A stretch of DNA of 11,389 bases from Bradyrhizobium sp. (GTDB taxonomy: Bacteria > Pseudomonadota > Alphaproteobacteria > Rhizobiales > Xanthobacteraceae), in contig JACDAG010000678.1 of the NCBI GenBank assembly GCA_013695565.1, positions 1 through 11,389 of the forward strand, read 5' to 3'. Shown in pieces: positions 1 through 7,341 of this stretch (positions within the stretch are counted from its first letter, which is position 1; every line of letters starts with the position of its first letter). Both the position numbers and the translations under genes were made by a program. The notes below the pieces were generated by a model, which saw only the letters and a program-made list of their open reading frames with translations, was not told the DNA's origin and searched no databases.

Positions 1-51
1 GAGGATCAAAAACCGGAAGAGCCAGATGACAATTTCAAGGTTGTTTGACCA

Positions 52-128
52 ATCGACCCGAAGGGTCGATCAATCCGGCTTCCAGCCGTAACCTGAAGCC
101 ACCGCCTTTAGGCGGTGGAGTGTTCACT
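52..128 (+). mobile_element. Possible right end / omega-RNA-like hairpins of an IS200/IS605-type element
   Basis: Three perfect hairpins follow one another: ATCGACCC/GGGTCGAT (52-59 with 63-70, loop GAA), CGGCT/AGCCG (76-80 with 84-88) and CCACCGCC/GGCGGTGG (99-106 with 111-118, loop TTTA). The last is followed by AGTGTTCAC. A terminal GC-rich hairpin with a TTTA-type loop and then a TTCAC-like end is what I know from right ends of IS200/IS605 and IS1341 elements, which also encode the 3' part of the TnpB guide (omega) RNA. The transposase or tnpB gene would lie left of the window and is not visible. The reading frame that starts at base 1 is open to a TGA at 46-48 and could be the tail of an upstream gene, but I cannot assign it. 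The hairpins are seen directly; the element assignment is inference. A simple intergenic repeat is the main alternative. Confidence 0.4.
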
Positions 129-147
129 CTGCTCCAATGGAAAGTGT

Positions 148-432
148 TCAATCGCAGACCCGGACTCGGCGGAACAACCAACCATAACCGTCCCAGTAGC
201 GTTCGCGTACCACCCTGCAGACGGGCTCTTCGACGTAAACTGGCTCCGGCGCATAATAAACCGGCGGCGGAGCAGGACGTGCTGCCAGGGCGCCGCCGAG
301 CAGCGCGCCGCCGATAAGTCCGCCCACAACGCCAGCGGCGATTTGACCATTCTCCGCTCTTGCAGGAGCCGGCAACCAAAGCGGACCGGCAGCTAGTGTA
401 ACAACCACGATAGCCGAAGCAATTTTGCCCAT
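148..432 (-). CDS. Small exported glycine-zipper protein of unknown function
   Basis: The protein has 94 residues. The N-terminus is a clear Sec signal peptide: MGK, a hydrophobic stretch to about residue 22, and a likely cleavage site after ARA at residue 26. Then comes a glycine-zipper-like segment (about residues 31-50, GG repeated every four residues), a proline/tyrosine linker (PAPPPVYYAPEPVYVEEPV), and a C-terminal block with two cysteines (72 and 93) around YWDGYGW and RRVRVC, which could form a disulfide. Small proteins with this pattern are common and uncharacterised in Bradyrhizobium relatives; an envelope location is inferred. The ATG at 432 is preceded by GGAG eight bases upstream, which supports this start. 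The gene reads in the same direction as the caspase-fold gene 164 bp upstream but appears to have its own promoter. Function is unknown. Confidence 0.75.
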   Translation of the reverse strand: MGKIASAIVVVTLAAGPLWLPAPARAENGQIAAGVVGGLIGGALLGGALAARPAPPPVYYAPEPVYVEEPVCRVVRERYWDGYGWLFRRVRVCD

Positions 433-472
433 CGCATTTTCTCCACGCCGCCTTACACGGTCGTCACCGAGA

Positions 473-501
473 TATACATTTCGTAATTAACGCTTTCTCA
501 A
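473..501 (-). promoter_or_regulatory. Predicted sigma-70-type promoter of the 94-residue exported protein
   Basis: On the minus strand TTGAGA (501-496) and TGTATA (478-473) are separated by 17 bp. This would start transcription near 466 and give a leader of about 34 bases before the ATG at 432. The match is read from sequence only. Confidence 0.4.
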
Positions 502-596
502 TAAGGCGTCCGGATTGACCAATTATTTTTGGAAGCGCGCTCTCGGTGTTGCCGTGCAGCATCCAGTGAGTGCGCGCTCCCTTCATTTAGCCCTCT

Positions 597-2858
597 TCAT
601 CTCGGCGGAGGACAAGGCTGACCGTTTGGAAGCGTGCACGGCCTTGCTGCCGCCGGAGGTGGCGCAACTGGGGGCGGTGGCGGAGCCGGTCGCGCAACAG
701 GGGGCGGTGGCGGTGGTGGCGGAGCCGGTCGAGCGGCAGCCGGTGTTGGCGGCGCGGTCGGGGGTGTGACAACCGGTGCCTTCGGTTGATTAGGCGGAGA
801 TAACGACTGTCCGCCTTTAGTTTCCGGCAACGTCGTCTTCGGTGCTGGACCCGGAGTAGCTGATGGTACCGGCAGTGTCGGAGCAGGCAGTGGCTGACGC
901 GCTTTGGTATCGGGAACGATCTGCTTCTGTCCGGCCGCAGGCGATGCTGTCGGCGAAGGCGTCGGCAGTGGCTGACCCGCTTTGGTATCGGGAACGATCT
1001 GCTTCTGTCCGGCCGCAGGCGATCCTGTCGGCGAAGGCGTCGGCAGTGGCTGACCCGCTTTGGTGTCGGGAACGATCTGCTTCTGTCCGGCTGCAGGGGA
1101 TGCTGTCGGCGAAGGACTAGGCGGCGGCTGGCCGATGATCGGCGCCTTGCCATTTACGGGTGGCGTTCCGGTGGGCTGGGTCTGACCGGGAGCCGTGTTC
1201 TGAACAGGGATCGCCTTTTGAGCGAGCGACGGCGGAACCGAGGGCGCCAGCAAAGCAGCCGCCCCGGCCCCAGCGATGCCGGCACCGACGATGCCGGCTC
1301 CGACAATGCCGGCGTTGGAAGGCGATGACTTGGTTGCGGCAGCCGGTTGAGTCTCAGTGGCAGGAGACTGAGCCTGCGGGGAGAAAGTCTGGCTCTGCCC
1401 ACTCGGATTGGTGATTACGACGGTATTGGTCGTGTTGTTGACGACAACCGAGTTGTGGATGTTATTGTAGATGACATTATTGGGCGGCGGAGCAACGTAG
1501 TCTGGCGTGTTGATATAGACCGGCACCGGCACATAGGCCGGAACTGGAAGGACGTACTCATAAATCGGCGAGGGTGGCGGAGCCAGATCGATGAAGTAGA
1601 CCGGCCGCGGCGGCAAGAAAAATACCGGCGGGGGCGGCGGCGGTTCGAATCCGAAATACGGATCGTCGAAGATCAATACCGGCCGTTCGACGTAAATGAC
1701 CTCTTCCGGCGGCGGCGGCGGTACATCATAGCTGATGATTTCGAATCTCGGCGGCGGATCGAAAGCGGCCGTAAGATAGGCGAGCCTGCGACGCGCATCG
1801 TTGGCGTGGGACCCCCGGGGATAACGCCGCAAATATGACCAGTAAGCGGGAGGCGTATCGACGCTCCGGCTGCGCCGCCACGTCACAGCCTCGCGCCGGG
1901 CCGCAACAATTGCCTGTACGCGTCTTGCCATCGGATCGTTCGGATAAGCGCGCAGGAAATTCTCATAGTCCTGCAGATTGTCGCGATCGAGAGCCGCGAG
2001 ATAGGCATCCCGAGCGTCAAAATCACGGATCGGTTTGGATCGGATCGATGACGTCTGTTCAAGCGTAATCTGGGGGGGCGGGGCATTTGGCGCCCGCTCA
2101 AAAAAGTAGAACGGCGTCTGCAGCTTCGAAGCATTCCATGGCACCTGCGCGCCCTTGGTAAGGTCGTTCACCCGAAGCCGAACCCGGTTGAACAGGTCGG
2201 TCACCGGAAGGCCGCCCTCGCGCATCATCTCCGCCAGGGCCTGGGCGTAAGACGAATACGGCCCCGCCTCGTTCTGCGCGACCGTTCCTGGCGCGGCGTT
2301 GAAAGCGATCAAGGTTCCAGGGTCCGGCTCGACAAGCGTCAAACCACCCGCAAGCGGGGGACCGGACTTGGCAAACGGGCTGGCGCGAGCCCCATCAAGG
2401 ACGATGATGCTGGCTTTGATGCCGAGAGCAGCAAGCGGCTTGGTATAGTCCGACAAGCGTAAAGCCTCGGACGAGACATTCACATCACGCGCGATGTTGG
2501 CGTCCGTCGGCACGAAGTAGTTTTCGCCTTCCAACTGCAATCCGTAACCGCTGAGGTAGACGAATGACACTGTATCGGGGCCGGCCGCAGATACCTTGGC
2601 GATAAAGTCCCTGAACGTCTTCCGCAGCGAATCCTGATCAAGGTCGCGAACGCCGGTGACATCGAAACCCGCGGCCTGAAGAGTTTGCGCGATCAATCCG
2701 GCATCATTGGCGGGTGTCGGAAGCACTCCGGATGGATAATTCGCATTGCCGATGACCAATGCGACACGCGTCTCCGCCGCCTTGGCGCTGACTAGGGCCA
2801 ACCCTCCGAGAAGAAGCACCGAGAACAGGGCCAGTATGAAATTGCGTACATGCTTCAT
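597..2858 (-). CDS. Caspase-fold (peptidase C14) exported protein lacking both catalytic residues, with proline-rich repeat tail
   Basis: The protein has 753 residues. A signal peptide or membrane anchor covers residues 1-28 (hydrophobic core 7-24, then AKAAET). Residues about 30-250 form a caspase-like p20 domain: RVALVIGNANY at the first strand, FVYLSGYGLQLEGENYFVP where the family has the catalytic SGHG, and IIVLDGARASPF where it has the DACR motif. The histidine is Tyr105 (codon TAC) and the cysteine is Ala157 (codon GCT), so peptidase activity is not expected. Residues about 280-363 hold two YP-type repeats with AYWSYLRRYPRG and DARRRL, seen in related rhizobial proteins. The rest is proline-rich, with an Asn/Val segment, a GAGIVGAG run and three 26-residue repeats. 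An envelope location and a binding or scaffold role are inferred. The ATG at 2858 fits the signal peptide; the ribosome site is weak. Confidence 0.85.
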   Translation of the reverse strand: MKHVRNFILALFSVLLLGGLALVSAKAAETRVALVIGNANYPSGVLPTPANDAGLIAQTLQAAGFDVTGVRDLDQDSLRKTFRDFIAKVSAAGPDTVSFVYLSGYGLQLEGENYFVPTDANIARDVNVSSEALRLSDYTKPLAALGIKASIIVLDGARASPFAKSGPPLAGGLTLVEPDPGTLIAFNAAPGTVAQNEAGPYSSYAQALAEMMREGGLPVTDLFNRVRLRVNDLTKGAQVPWNASKLQTPFYFFERAPNAPPPQITLEQTSSIRSKPIRDFDARDAYLAALDRDNLQDYENFLRAYPNDPMARRVQAIVAARREAVTWRRSRSVDTPPAYWSYLRRYPRGSHANDARRRLAYLTAAFDPPPRFEIISYDVPPPPPEEVIYVERPVLIFDDPYFGFEPPPPPPVFFLPPRPVYFIDLAPPPSPIYEYVLPVPAYVPVPVYINTPDYVAPPPNNVIYNNIHNSVVVNNTTNTVVITNPSGQSQTFSPQAQSPATETQPAAATKSSPSNAGIVGAGIVGAGIAGAGAAALLAPSVPPSLAQKAIPVQNTAPGQTQPTGTPPVNGKAPIIGQPPPSPSPTASPAAGQKQIVPDTKAGQPLPTPSPTGSPAAGQKQIVPDTKAGQPLPTPSPTASPAAGQKQIVPDTKARQPLPAPTLPVPSATPGPAPKTTLPETKGGQSLSPPNQPKAPVVTPPTAPPTPAAARPAPPPPPPPPVARPAPPPPPVAPPPAAARPCTLPNGQPCPPPR
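886..1119. repeat. Three tandem 78-bp repeats inside the caspase-fold gene
   Basis: Copies lie at 886-963, 964-1041 and 1042-1119. The first two differ at 2 of 78 bases and the second and third at 7. Each encodes 26 residues containing AAGQKQIVPDTK and a proline-rich linker, so copy-number changes keep the reading frame. The near identity at DNA level points to recent duplication or gene conversion. Confidence 0.95.
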
Positions 2859-2878
2859 GAGAAACCCACGTGAGGACT

Positions 2879-2908
2879 ATTATACTCCACTAAGAAACTC
2901 ACACTGAA
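2879..2908 (-). promoter_or_regulatory. Possible promoter of the caspase-fold gene
   Basis: A perfect TATAAT -10 hexamer lies on the minus strand at 2884-2879, 20 bases before the ATG at 2858. The -35 box is poor: TTCAGT at 2908-2903 with an 18-bp spacer is the best I see. The implied leader is very short, about 14 bases. The rest of the 244-bp gap (2859-3102) has no gene. It contains two copies of a CGATGTC(C)GGTT motif (from 3006 and from 3039). Confidence 0.35.
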
Positions 2909-3102
2909 TGCCGCCTGAATGGAACAGGTCAGAAATAAGGCGGTAATCGCCACAGTGTCATCGAAGCTCTTTCATTACCACCAAAGGATATATAACAAAT
3001 GGCAACGATGTCGGTTGTTGCACTTTTCGGACCTGAAGCGATGTCCGGTTTGAGTCTGCAATACACGGGATAGCTGATATCAACGGGGCGATCGCCGTCG
3101 TA

Positions 3103-5158
3103 TCACGCGTCGCTGGTCTGGTTGCCGGCGATCGCCCGGCGAACCATCTGCGCGAGTTCGGTGGCGCGGAACGGTTTTGACAGCAGCATGACGCCGGGGT
3201 CGAGCCTGCCGTGATGCACGATCGCATTCTCGGTATAGCCGGACATGAACAGCACCTTGAGGCCGGGTCGCCGCTGCGCGGCGGCGTCGGCGACCTGCTT
3301 GCCCGTCAGCGTTCCCGAAAGGATCACGTCGGTCAGCAACAGATCGATCGCGGCATCACCGTCGAGAACAGCCAGGGCTGCATTGCCGTTCTCGGCCAGC
3401 AGCGTCCGGTAACCAAGCTGCCGCAACTGCTGCACGACAAAATCGCGCACCATCGCGTCGTCTTCGACGACAAGCACGGTCTCGTTGCCGGGCGAGTCCA
3501 GCGCCGACGCGCTTACAGGAGCTTCCACAACCGCCGAGGCCTCGCTTCGCGGCAGATAGAGCTTCACGGTCGTGCCGTGTCCGACTTCGCTGTAGATCTT
3601 GATGTGGCCGTTCGACTGCTTGATGAAGCCATAGACCATGCTGAGGCCGAGGCCGGTTCCCTTGCCGGTTTCCTTGGTCGTGAAGAACGGTTCGAACACG
3701 CGGTCCAGGATGGCGGCGGGAATCCCGGAGCCGGTATCGCTGACGGCCAGCAGGACGTAGGCGCCGGCCTTGGCATCCGCATTCTGCAGTGCGTAGTCCT
3801 CATCGAGCACGACGTTGCCGGTCTCGATCGTCAACTTGCCGCCTTGCCGCATCGAGTCGCGCGCGTTCACCGCGAGGTTGATCAGGGCGGCCTGCAATTG
3901 CGCGGGATCGACCATGGTCAGCCAGATCGCGCGTTCCGGGCTGGTTTCCAGTTCGACCTGTTCGCCGAGGGTTCGCCGCAGCAGATGGTCGGTTTCCAGC
4001 ACGATCTCGTTCAGATTGACCACGCGCGGCTGCAGCGGCTGCTTTCGCGAGAACGCCAGCAGGCTGCGCACGAGATCGGCGCCGCGATCGGCGGCGCGCA
4101 GCGCAATGTCGGCCGTCTCGCGCGCGCGTGCGTCCGCGCCGGGCCATTCGGCCAGCATGTCCAGATTGCCGATGATGACGGTCAGGAGGTTGTTGAAGTC
4201 GTGGGCGACGCCGCCGGTCAACTGGCCGACGCCTTCCATCTTCTGGGACTGCGCCAGTTGGCGCTCCGAGGTTGTTGCGCCATTCCGCGAACGCGACCTT
4301 GCGATCAAGAGAAACCGCAAGCAGGATTCCGGGCGACGATAGCGTCTGGAAGGCGGTAATGAGGGGACGTCCATCGGGGCTGGAGTCCTCCTCGAGCAGG
4401 GCTTTGGTCTTTCCGGCGCGGTGAGCCAGGTAGACGGGGTCTTGCAGCGCCGGTTCGCCGATCGGGTCCTGCGACGACGGCTCGCGGAATAGAACCTGCC
4501 CGTCGGGATGCAGGATACGGATCAGCCCACCGGGACCGACGTCGATCGAATGGTAGAAGGCCCGCAATTGGGGCAAGCGCCAGGTCGCCACCGCGACGCC
4601 TTGAAACGTACCGGCAGGGCCTTCGAGCCGTCGCCCGAGCGGAATCAGCATGTCGCCGGTCACGAGGCTTTTGAACGGCCGGTCCGCCATCATTCCGGTA
4701 TTCACTTGCTGGCGGAGCGTCTGGAATAAATAGAGGTCTCGCCGCGACTGACCCAAAAGACTCGCGACCGTTGCATGGCGGATGATGCCCTCGCTGTCGA
4801 TGACGGTGAGCGAGCCCGTATTTGGCAGGCCGGCAATCGCGCCCGTCAGCACGGCGTTCCAGTCGCCTGCGTTGCCGGACGGACCGCCCAGTCGCGCGCC
4901 GGCGGCTGCGACCTGCGCCAGCGAGGCATCGAGCGCCGCCGCCGCCTCCTGCATGTGGGCGCTCAAGAGGTAGACGAGGTTGCTCGCGCGTCGTTCGGCT
5001 TCGCTGCGGACCGTGCGATACCCGTTCCAGGCCTGAAACGCCTGCACAGCGAGCAGTGCCAGTGCGAACGCGACCGCTGCGATGACGATCCGGCGCTGCA
5101 GCCAGTCGTACGATACCTGTGGAGGCACCGCGGCGGCGGAAGGGCCCGGCTCGTCCAT
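3103..5158 (-). pseudogene. Hybrid sensor histidine kinase with receiver domain, broken by a frame change and apparent loss of the second membrane helix
   Basis: Two reading frames together make one hybrid kinase. The N-terminal frame, from the ATG at 5158, has a cytoplasmic tail, one membrane helix (residues 24-42) and an extracytoplasmic PDC/dCache-like sensor ending at EWRNNL (residue 297, base 4268). It then runs on out of frame. The C-terminal frame resumes at SERQLAQSQKMEGVGQLTGG (about base 4269). It has a HisKA H-box (GGVAHDFNN), an N-box (LINLAVNARDS), G1 (DTGSGIP), G2 (GKGTGLGLS) and a receiver domain with EDD, the phosphoacceptor Asp in LLTDV, FMSGYT and the Lys in SKPF. All signalling residues are intact. 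PDC sensors are normally followed by a second membrane helix; here none is left between the halves, so a deletion fits better than one miscalled base. A GTG at 5257 is an alternative start. The kinase half stays open from an ATG at 4374 and might be made as a soluble fragment. Confidence 0.8.
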
Positions 5159-5316
5159 GAGGGCAAATGGCTCCAGCGAAAAACGTGCGTGCGAATACCC
5201 TTCGACCCTTATCACGACGCAAACCTGCGAGTTGAAGATATTCCGCCGCGTGTCCACCGCTGCCGCCGTCAGCCGGTGCGTCGCTGGATTGCCTCGAAAA
5301 TATTTGTAACCGCCGC

Positions 5317-5346
5317 TTGACTAACTCATAGCTCCCCAGTTATACG
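5317..5346 (+). promoter_or_regulatory. Predicted promoter of the arsR operon
   Basis: TTGACT at 5317-5322 is followed after 17-18 bp by TTATAC/TATACG (5340-5346). The predicted transcription start, near 5352, falls at the first arm of the palindrome at 5350-5373, an arrangement suited to autorepression. Confidence 0.45.
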
Positions 5347-5349
5347 TCA

Positions 5350-5373
5350 ATCAATAACCAGCGAGTTATTGAT
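5350..5373. promoter_or_regulatory. Palindromic operator candidate for the ArsR-type repressor
   Basis: ATCAATAAC (5350-5358) and GTTATTGAT (5365-5373) form a perfect 9-bp inverted repeat with a 6-bp spacer. It lies directly between the predicted promoter and the ATG at 5378. Its position and symmetry suit a dimeric winged-helix repressor controlling its own operon. This also argues against the TTG at 5369 as the start codon, because that codon is inside the palindrome. Confidence 0.5.
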
Positions 5374-5377
5374 CCAG

Positions 5378-5701
5378 ATGTCAGCTGCCCAAGACATGCT
5401 CTTCCGAACGCTTGCCGACCCGACCCGTCGGGCGATTTTCGAGCGGCTGTGCCGTGAGGGAGAGCAGACGGTCGGGGCGCTGACGGCACGGGCAGGGGTC
5501 TCGCAACCGGCGGTCTCAAAGCATCTCGGCGTTCTCAAGCAGGCCGGGCTTGTGCGCGACCGCCACGAAGGACGACAGACCCATTACAGCGCGCAGCTCG
5601 GCGCGCTTTCCCCGCTGATCGACTGGACCAGCCAGATGGCCGGCTTCTGGCAGAGCCGCTTTGACGATCTCGAAGATCTCCTCAAGAGGATGGACCAATG
5701 A
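5378..5701 (+). CDS. ArsR-family winged-helix transcriptional repressor
   Basis: The protein has 107 residues from the ATG at 5378. It is a single winged-helix domain: DMLFRTLADPTRRAIFERL at the start of the family fold, the helix-turn-helix at about residues 33-55 (ALTARAGVSQPAVSKHLGVL), then a wing (RDRHEGRQTHYS). The cysteine metal site of classical ArsR/SmtB (ELCVCDL) is absent and only one cysteine (25) is present, so it is probably not a metal sensor. It belongs to the group encoded with SRPBCC proteins. Its stop overlaps the next start (ATGA at 5698-5701), so translation is probably coupled. It likely represses its own operon through the palindrome at 5350-5373. A TTG at 5369 would add three residues but is less likely. 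The inducing signal cannot be read from the sequence. Confidence 0.9.
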   Translation: MSAAQDMLFRTLADPTRRAIFERLCREGEQTVGALTARAGVSQPAVSKHLGVLKQAGLVRDRHEGRQTHYSAQLGALSPLIDWTSQMAGFWQSRFDDLEDLLKRMDQ

Positions 5702-6126
5702 ACATCGCGACCGAAACCCGCTCCGTCGTCGTCGAACGTGAGTTTCCGCATCCGCCGGAAAAACTCTGGCGCGCGCTGACGCAGCCGCATTTGATCGAGG
5801 AGTGGCTGATGAAGAACGACTTCAAGCCTGTCGTGGGCCACAGCTTCAATCTGCGCGGCGACTGGGGTGGCGTGCTGGATTGCGAGGTGCTCGCGGTCGA
5901 GCCGCAGAAGACGCTGACCTACACCTGGAATTTCAAGCACGAAGAAGCGGCGTACAATCTGACGAGTGTGGTGATTTGGACGCTCACGGCAACGCGCACG
6001 GGGACCCATTTGCGCATGGAGCAGTCAGGCTTCCGGCCGGATCAGCCGCAGGCTTACGGCGGCGCCAAGCACGGTTGGCAGCAGTTCTTTGCAAACCTGG
6101 AGCAGACCCTCGCGAAAGGCGAGTAA
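5698..6126 (+). CDS. SRPBCC / AHSA1-like domain protein
   Basis: The protein has 142 residues and one START/Bet v1-like (SRPBCC) domain of the AHSA1 type. Diagnostic segments are VEREFPHPPEKLWRALTQP at the first strand and helix, IEEWLM after it, GGVLDCEVLAVEPQKTLTYTW in the central sheet, and the C-terminal helix GGAKHGWQQFFANLEQTL. This fold makes a hydrophobic cavity that binds a small ligand or a partner protein; no catalytic residues can be named. It overlaps arsR by 4 bp, and ArsR-SRPBCC pairs are a frequent arrangement, so it is the main output of this operon. It has no signal peptide and should be cytoplasmic. The link to Hsp90 in the family name comes from eukaryotic Aha1 and should not be assumed here. 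Confidence 0.88.
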   Translation: MNIATETRSVVVEREFPHPPEKLWRALTQPHLIEEWLMKNDFKPVVGHSFNLRGDWGGVLDCEVLAVEPQKTLTYTWNFKHEEAAYNLTSVVIWTLTATRTGTHLRMEQSGFRPDQPQAYGGAKHGWQQFFANLEQTLAKGE

Positions 6127-6167
6127 GCCTTGCGGTCGAGCAATGTATGTAAAAAGAGGAGATATCA

Positions 6168-6374
6168 GTGAACCGGAACATGTGGCTTCGGCAGATCCAC
6201 CGTTGGCTGTCCATTGCCTTTACGGTGGCCGTCATCACCAACATCATCGCCGTCGTGCTGGGGACGCATGCCGACTGGATAGGCTTCCTGGCCCTACCGC
6301 CGCTCTTCCTGCTGCTGTTCAGCGGTCTGTACTTGTTCATGCTGCCCTATGCCACCAAGTGGCGTAGCGGGTAG
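6168..6374 (+). CDS. Small two-helix membrane protein
   Basis: The protein has 68 residues from a GTG at 6168 with a strong ribosome site (AGAGGAG at about 6155-6161, 6 bases upstream). A basic start (MNRNMWLRQIHRW) leads into two predicted membrane helices at about residues 14-32 and 38-60, joined by a short THADW loop, and a basic tail (TKWRSG) follows. By the positive-inside rule both ends would face the cytoplasm. I do not recognise a named family; the IHRWLS opening recalls the first helix of PepSY-associated membrane proteins, but this is only a resemblance. It lies 41 bp after the SRPBCC gene and its end is close to the next gene, so it is likely part of the same operon. Function is unknown. 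Confidence 0.7.
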   Translation: MNRNMWLRQIHRWLSIAFTVAVITNIIAVVLGTHADWIGFLALPPLFLLLFSGLYLFMLPYATKWRSG

Positions 6375-6390
6375 TGAACTGAGCGTGAAC

Positions 6391-6858
6391 ATGAAGGCAG
6401 CCAAGAAATCGCGGAAGGTCGCAAAGAAAGCCGGCGCCAAGCGGGTCGCCGCGAAGCCGAGGCTGCTATCAGGCGGCAATCCGCAAATCGCGATGGCGGA
6501 CGGCGATGCGCCGGTGCAGGCTTACATCGGTGCTATGCCGGGCTGGAAGCGCGACGTCGGCAAGCGCCTCGACGCGCTGATCGTGCGAACCCTCCCTCAC
6601 GAGCGCAAGGCTGTGAAGTGGAACTCACCATTCTACGGCATCGAGGGTCAGGGCTGGTTCCTCGGGCTTCACGTCTACACGCGCTATATCAAGCTGGCGT
6701 TCTTTCGCGGCGCGTCACTGCGACCGCTGCCGCCCGACCCCAGCAAGGACAAGAACACGCGCTACCTCAATATCCATGAAGGCGACGAACTCGACGAGGC
6801 GCAGGTCGCGAGCTGGGTGAAGCAGGCAGCCGCGCTGCCGGGATTTCTCGTGCCTTAA
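6391..6858 (+). CDS. DUF1801 (YdhG-like) protein with lysine-rich N-terminus, first of two paralogues
   Basis: The protein has 155 residues from the ATG at 6391. A GTG at 6385, or an ATG at 6349 that overlaps the membrane-protein gene, are other possible starts. The first about 30 residues are rich in Lys, Ala and Arg (MKAAKKSRKVAKKAGAKR), like histone-like tails, and may bind nucleic acid. The rest is a DUF1801 domain: VQAYIGAMPGWKRDVGKRLD, LPHERKAVKWNSPFYG, a WFLGLHVYTRYIKLAFFRG sheet, and a C-terminal NIHEGDELDEAQVASWVKQA segment. The family is small, cytoplasmic and related to YdhG and to Fra-type iron chaperones; no biochemical role is certain. It sits 16 bp after the membrane-protein gene in the arsR operon, suggesting it responds to the same signal. 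Confidence 0.8.
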   Translation: MKAAKKSRKVAKKAGAKRVAAKPRLLSGGNPQIAMADGDAPVQAYIGAMPGWKRDVGKRLDALIVRTLPHERKAVKWNSPFYGIEGQGWFLGLHVYTRYIKLAFFRGASLRPLPPDPSKDKNTRYLNIHEGDELDEAQVASWVKQAAALPGFLVP

Positions 6859-6921
6859 CCCCGACCAGGTGGGCCGTGGTAGTTTCGCAAATTGAAAATA
6901 GCCGAATGAGGTACCAGTAAC

Positions 6922-7341
6922 ATGAAGAGCGCAACGATGAAGAAGACCGTAACGTCCAAGGACGAATCCCCATCCAGGCTGATCGACGCGAGGATCAAGG
7001 AGCTTGGCGACTGGCGCGGCAAGACGCTGGCCCATGTCCGCGCGCTGATCAAACAGGCGGTGCCCGATGTGGTCGAGGAGTGGAAGTGGCGCGGCGTTCC
7101 GGTCTGGGAACGCGACGGCATCATCTGCACCGGCGAGACCTACAAGAGCGCGGTGAAGCTGACTTTCGCCAAGGGCGCGTCGGTCAAGGACCCGTCAAAA
7201 CTGTTCAACTCCAGCCTCGAAGGCAACACACGGCGCGCCATCGACATCCACGAGGGCGTCGAAATCAATGCGGATGCCTTCAAGACGCTGATACGCGCCG
7301 CGGCAGAACTCAACGGCTCAAAGAAGAAAAAGGCGCGATAG
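6922..7341 (+). CDS. Second DUF1801 protein
   Basis: The protein has 139 residues from an ATG at 6922 (ATG at 6937 is also possible; GAGG lies about 12 bases upstream of the first). It is a DUF1801 domain: LIDARIKELGDWRGKTLAHVRAL, AVPDVVEEWKWRGVPVW, a sheet with ICTGETYKSAVKLTFAKGAS, and RRAIDIHEGVEINADAF. Both this and the preceding protein share the order xEW/VKW, K(L)xF(F/A)(R/K)GAS and (D/N)IHEG, so they are diverged paralogues rather than a recent duplication. The C-terminus is lysine-rich (KKKKAR). It lies 63 bp downstream of the first DUF1801 gene on the same strand and probably closes the operon. Its last codons overlap a terminator that acts for bpt on the other strand. Confidence 0.85.
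   Translation: MKSATMKKTVTSKDESPSRLIDARIKELGDWRGKTLAHVRALIKQAVPDVVEEWKWRGVPVWERDGIICTGETYKSAVKLTFAKGASVKDPSKLFNSSLEGNTRRAIDIHEGVEINADAFKTLIRAAAELNGSKKKKAR

Noticed and set aside
535..579. Direct repeat GCGCGCTC 37 bp apart downstream of the caspase-fold gene
   Set aside because: It is short, has no associated structure and no T-run; probably chance in GC-rich DNA.
886..1119. Spaced near-identical units considered as a CRISPR array
   Set aside because: The units are contiguous 78-bp in-frame protein repeats without unique spacers.
1347..1838. 163-codon plus-strand frame, rich in Arg, Asp and Ile
   Set aside because: It is the complement of the proline- and valine-rich part of the caspase-fold gene; its composition explains it.
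3087..3136. Two copies of GGCGATCGCC 40 bp apart
   Set aside because: They resemble the cyanobacterial HIP1 octamer, but one copy is inside the receiver coding sequence and GC-rich palindromes of this kind are expected here by chance.
3211..4359. 382-codon plus-strand frame
   Set aside because: It is antisense to the kinase/receiver half, whose motifs are unmistakable.
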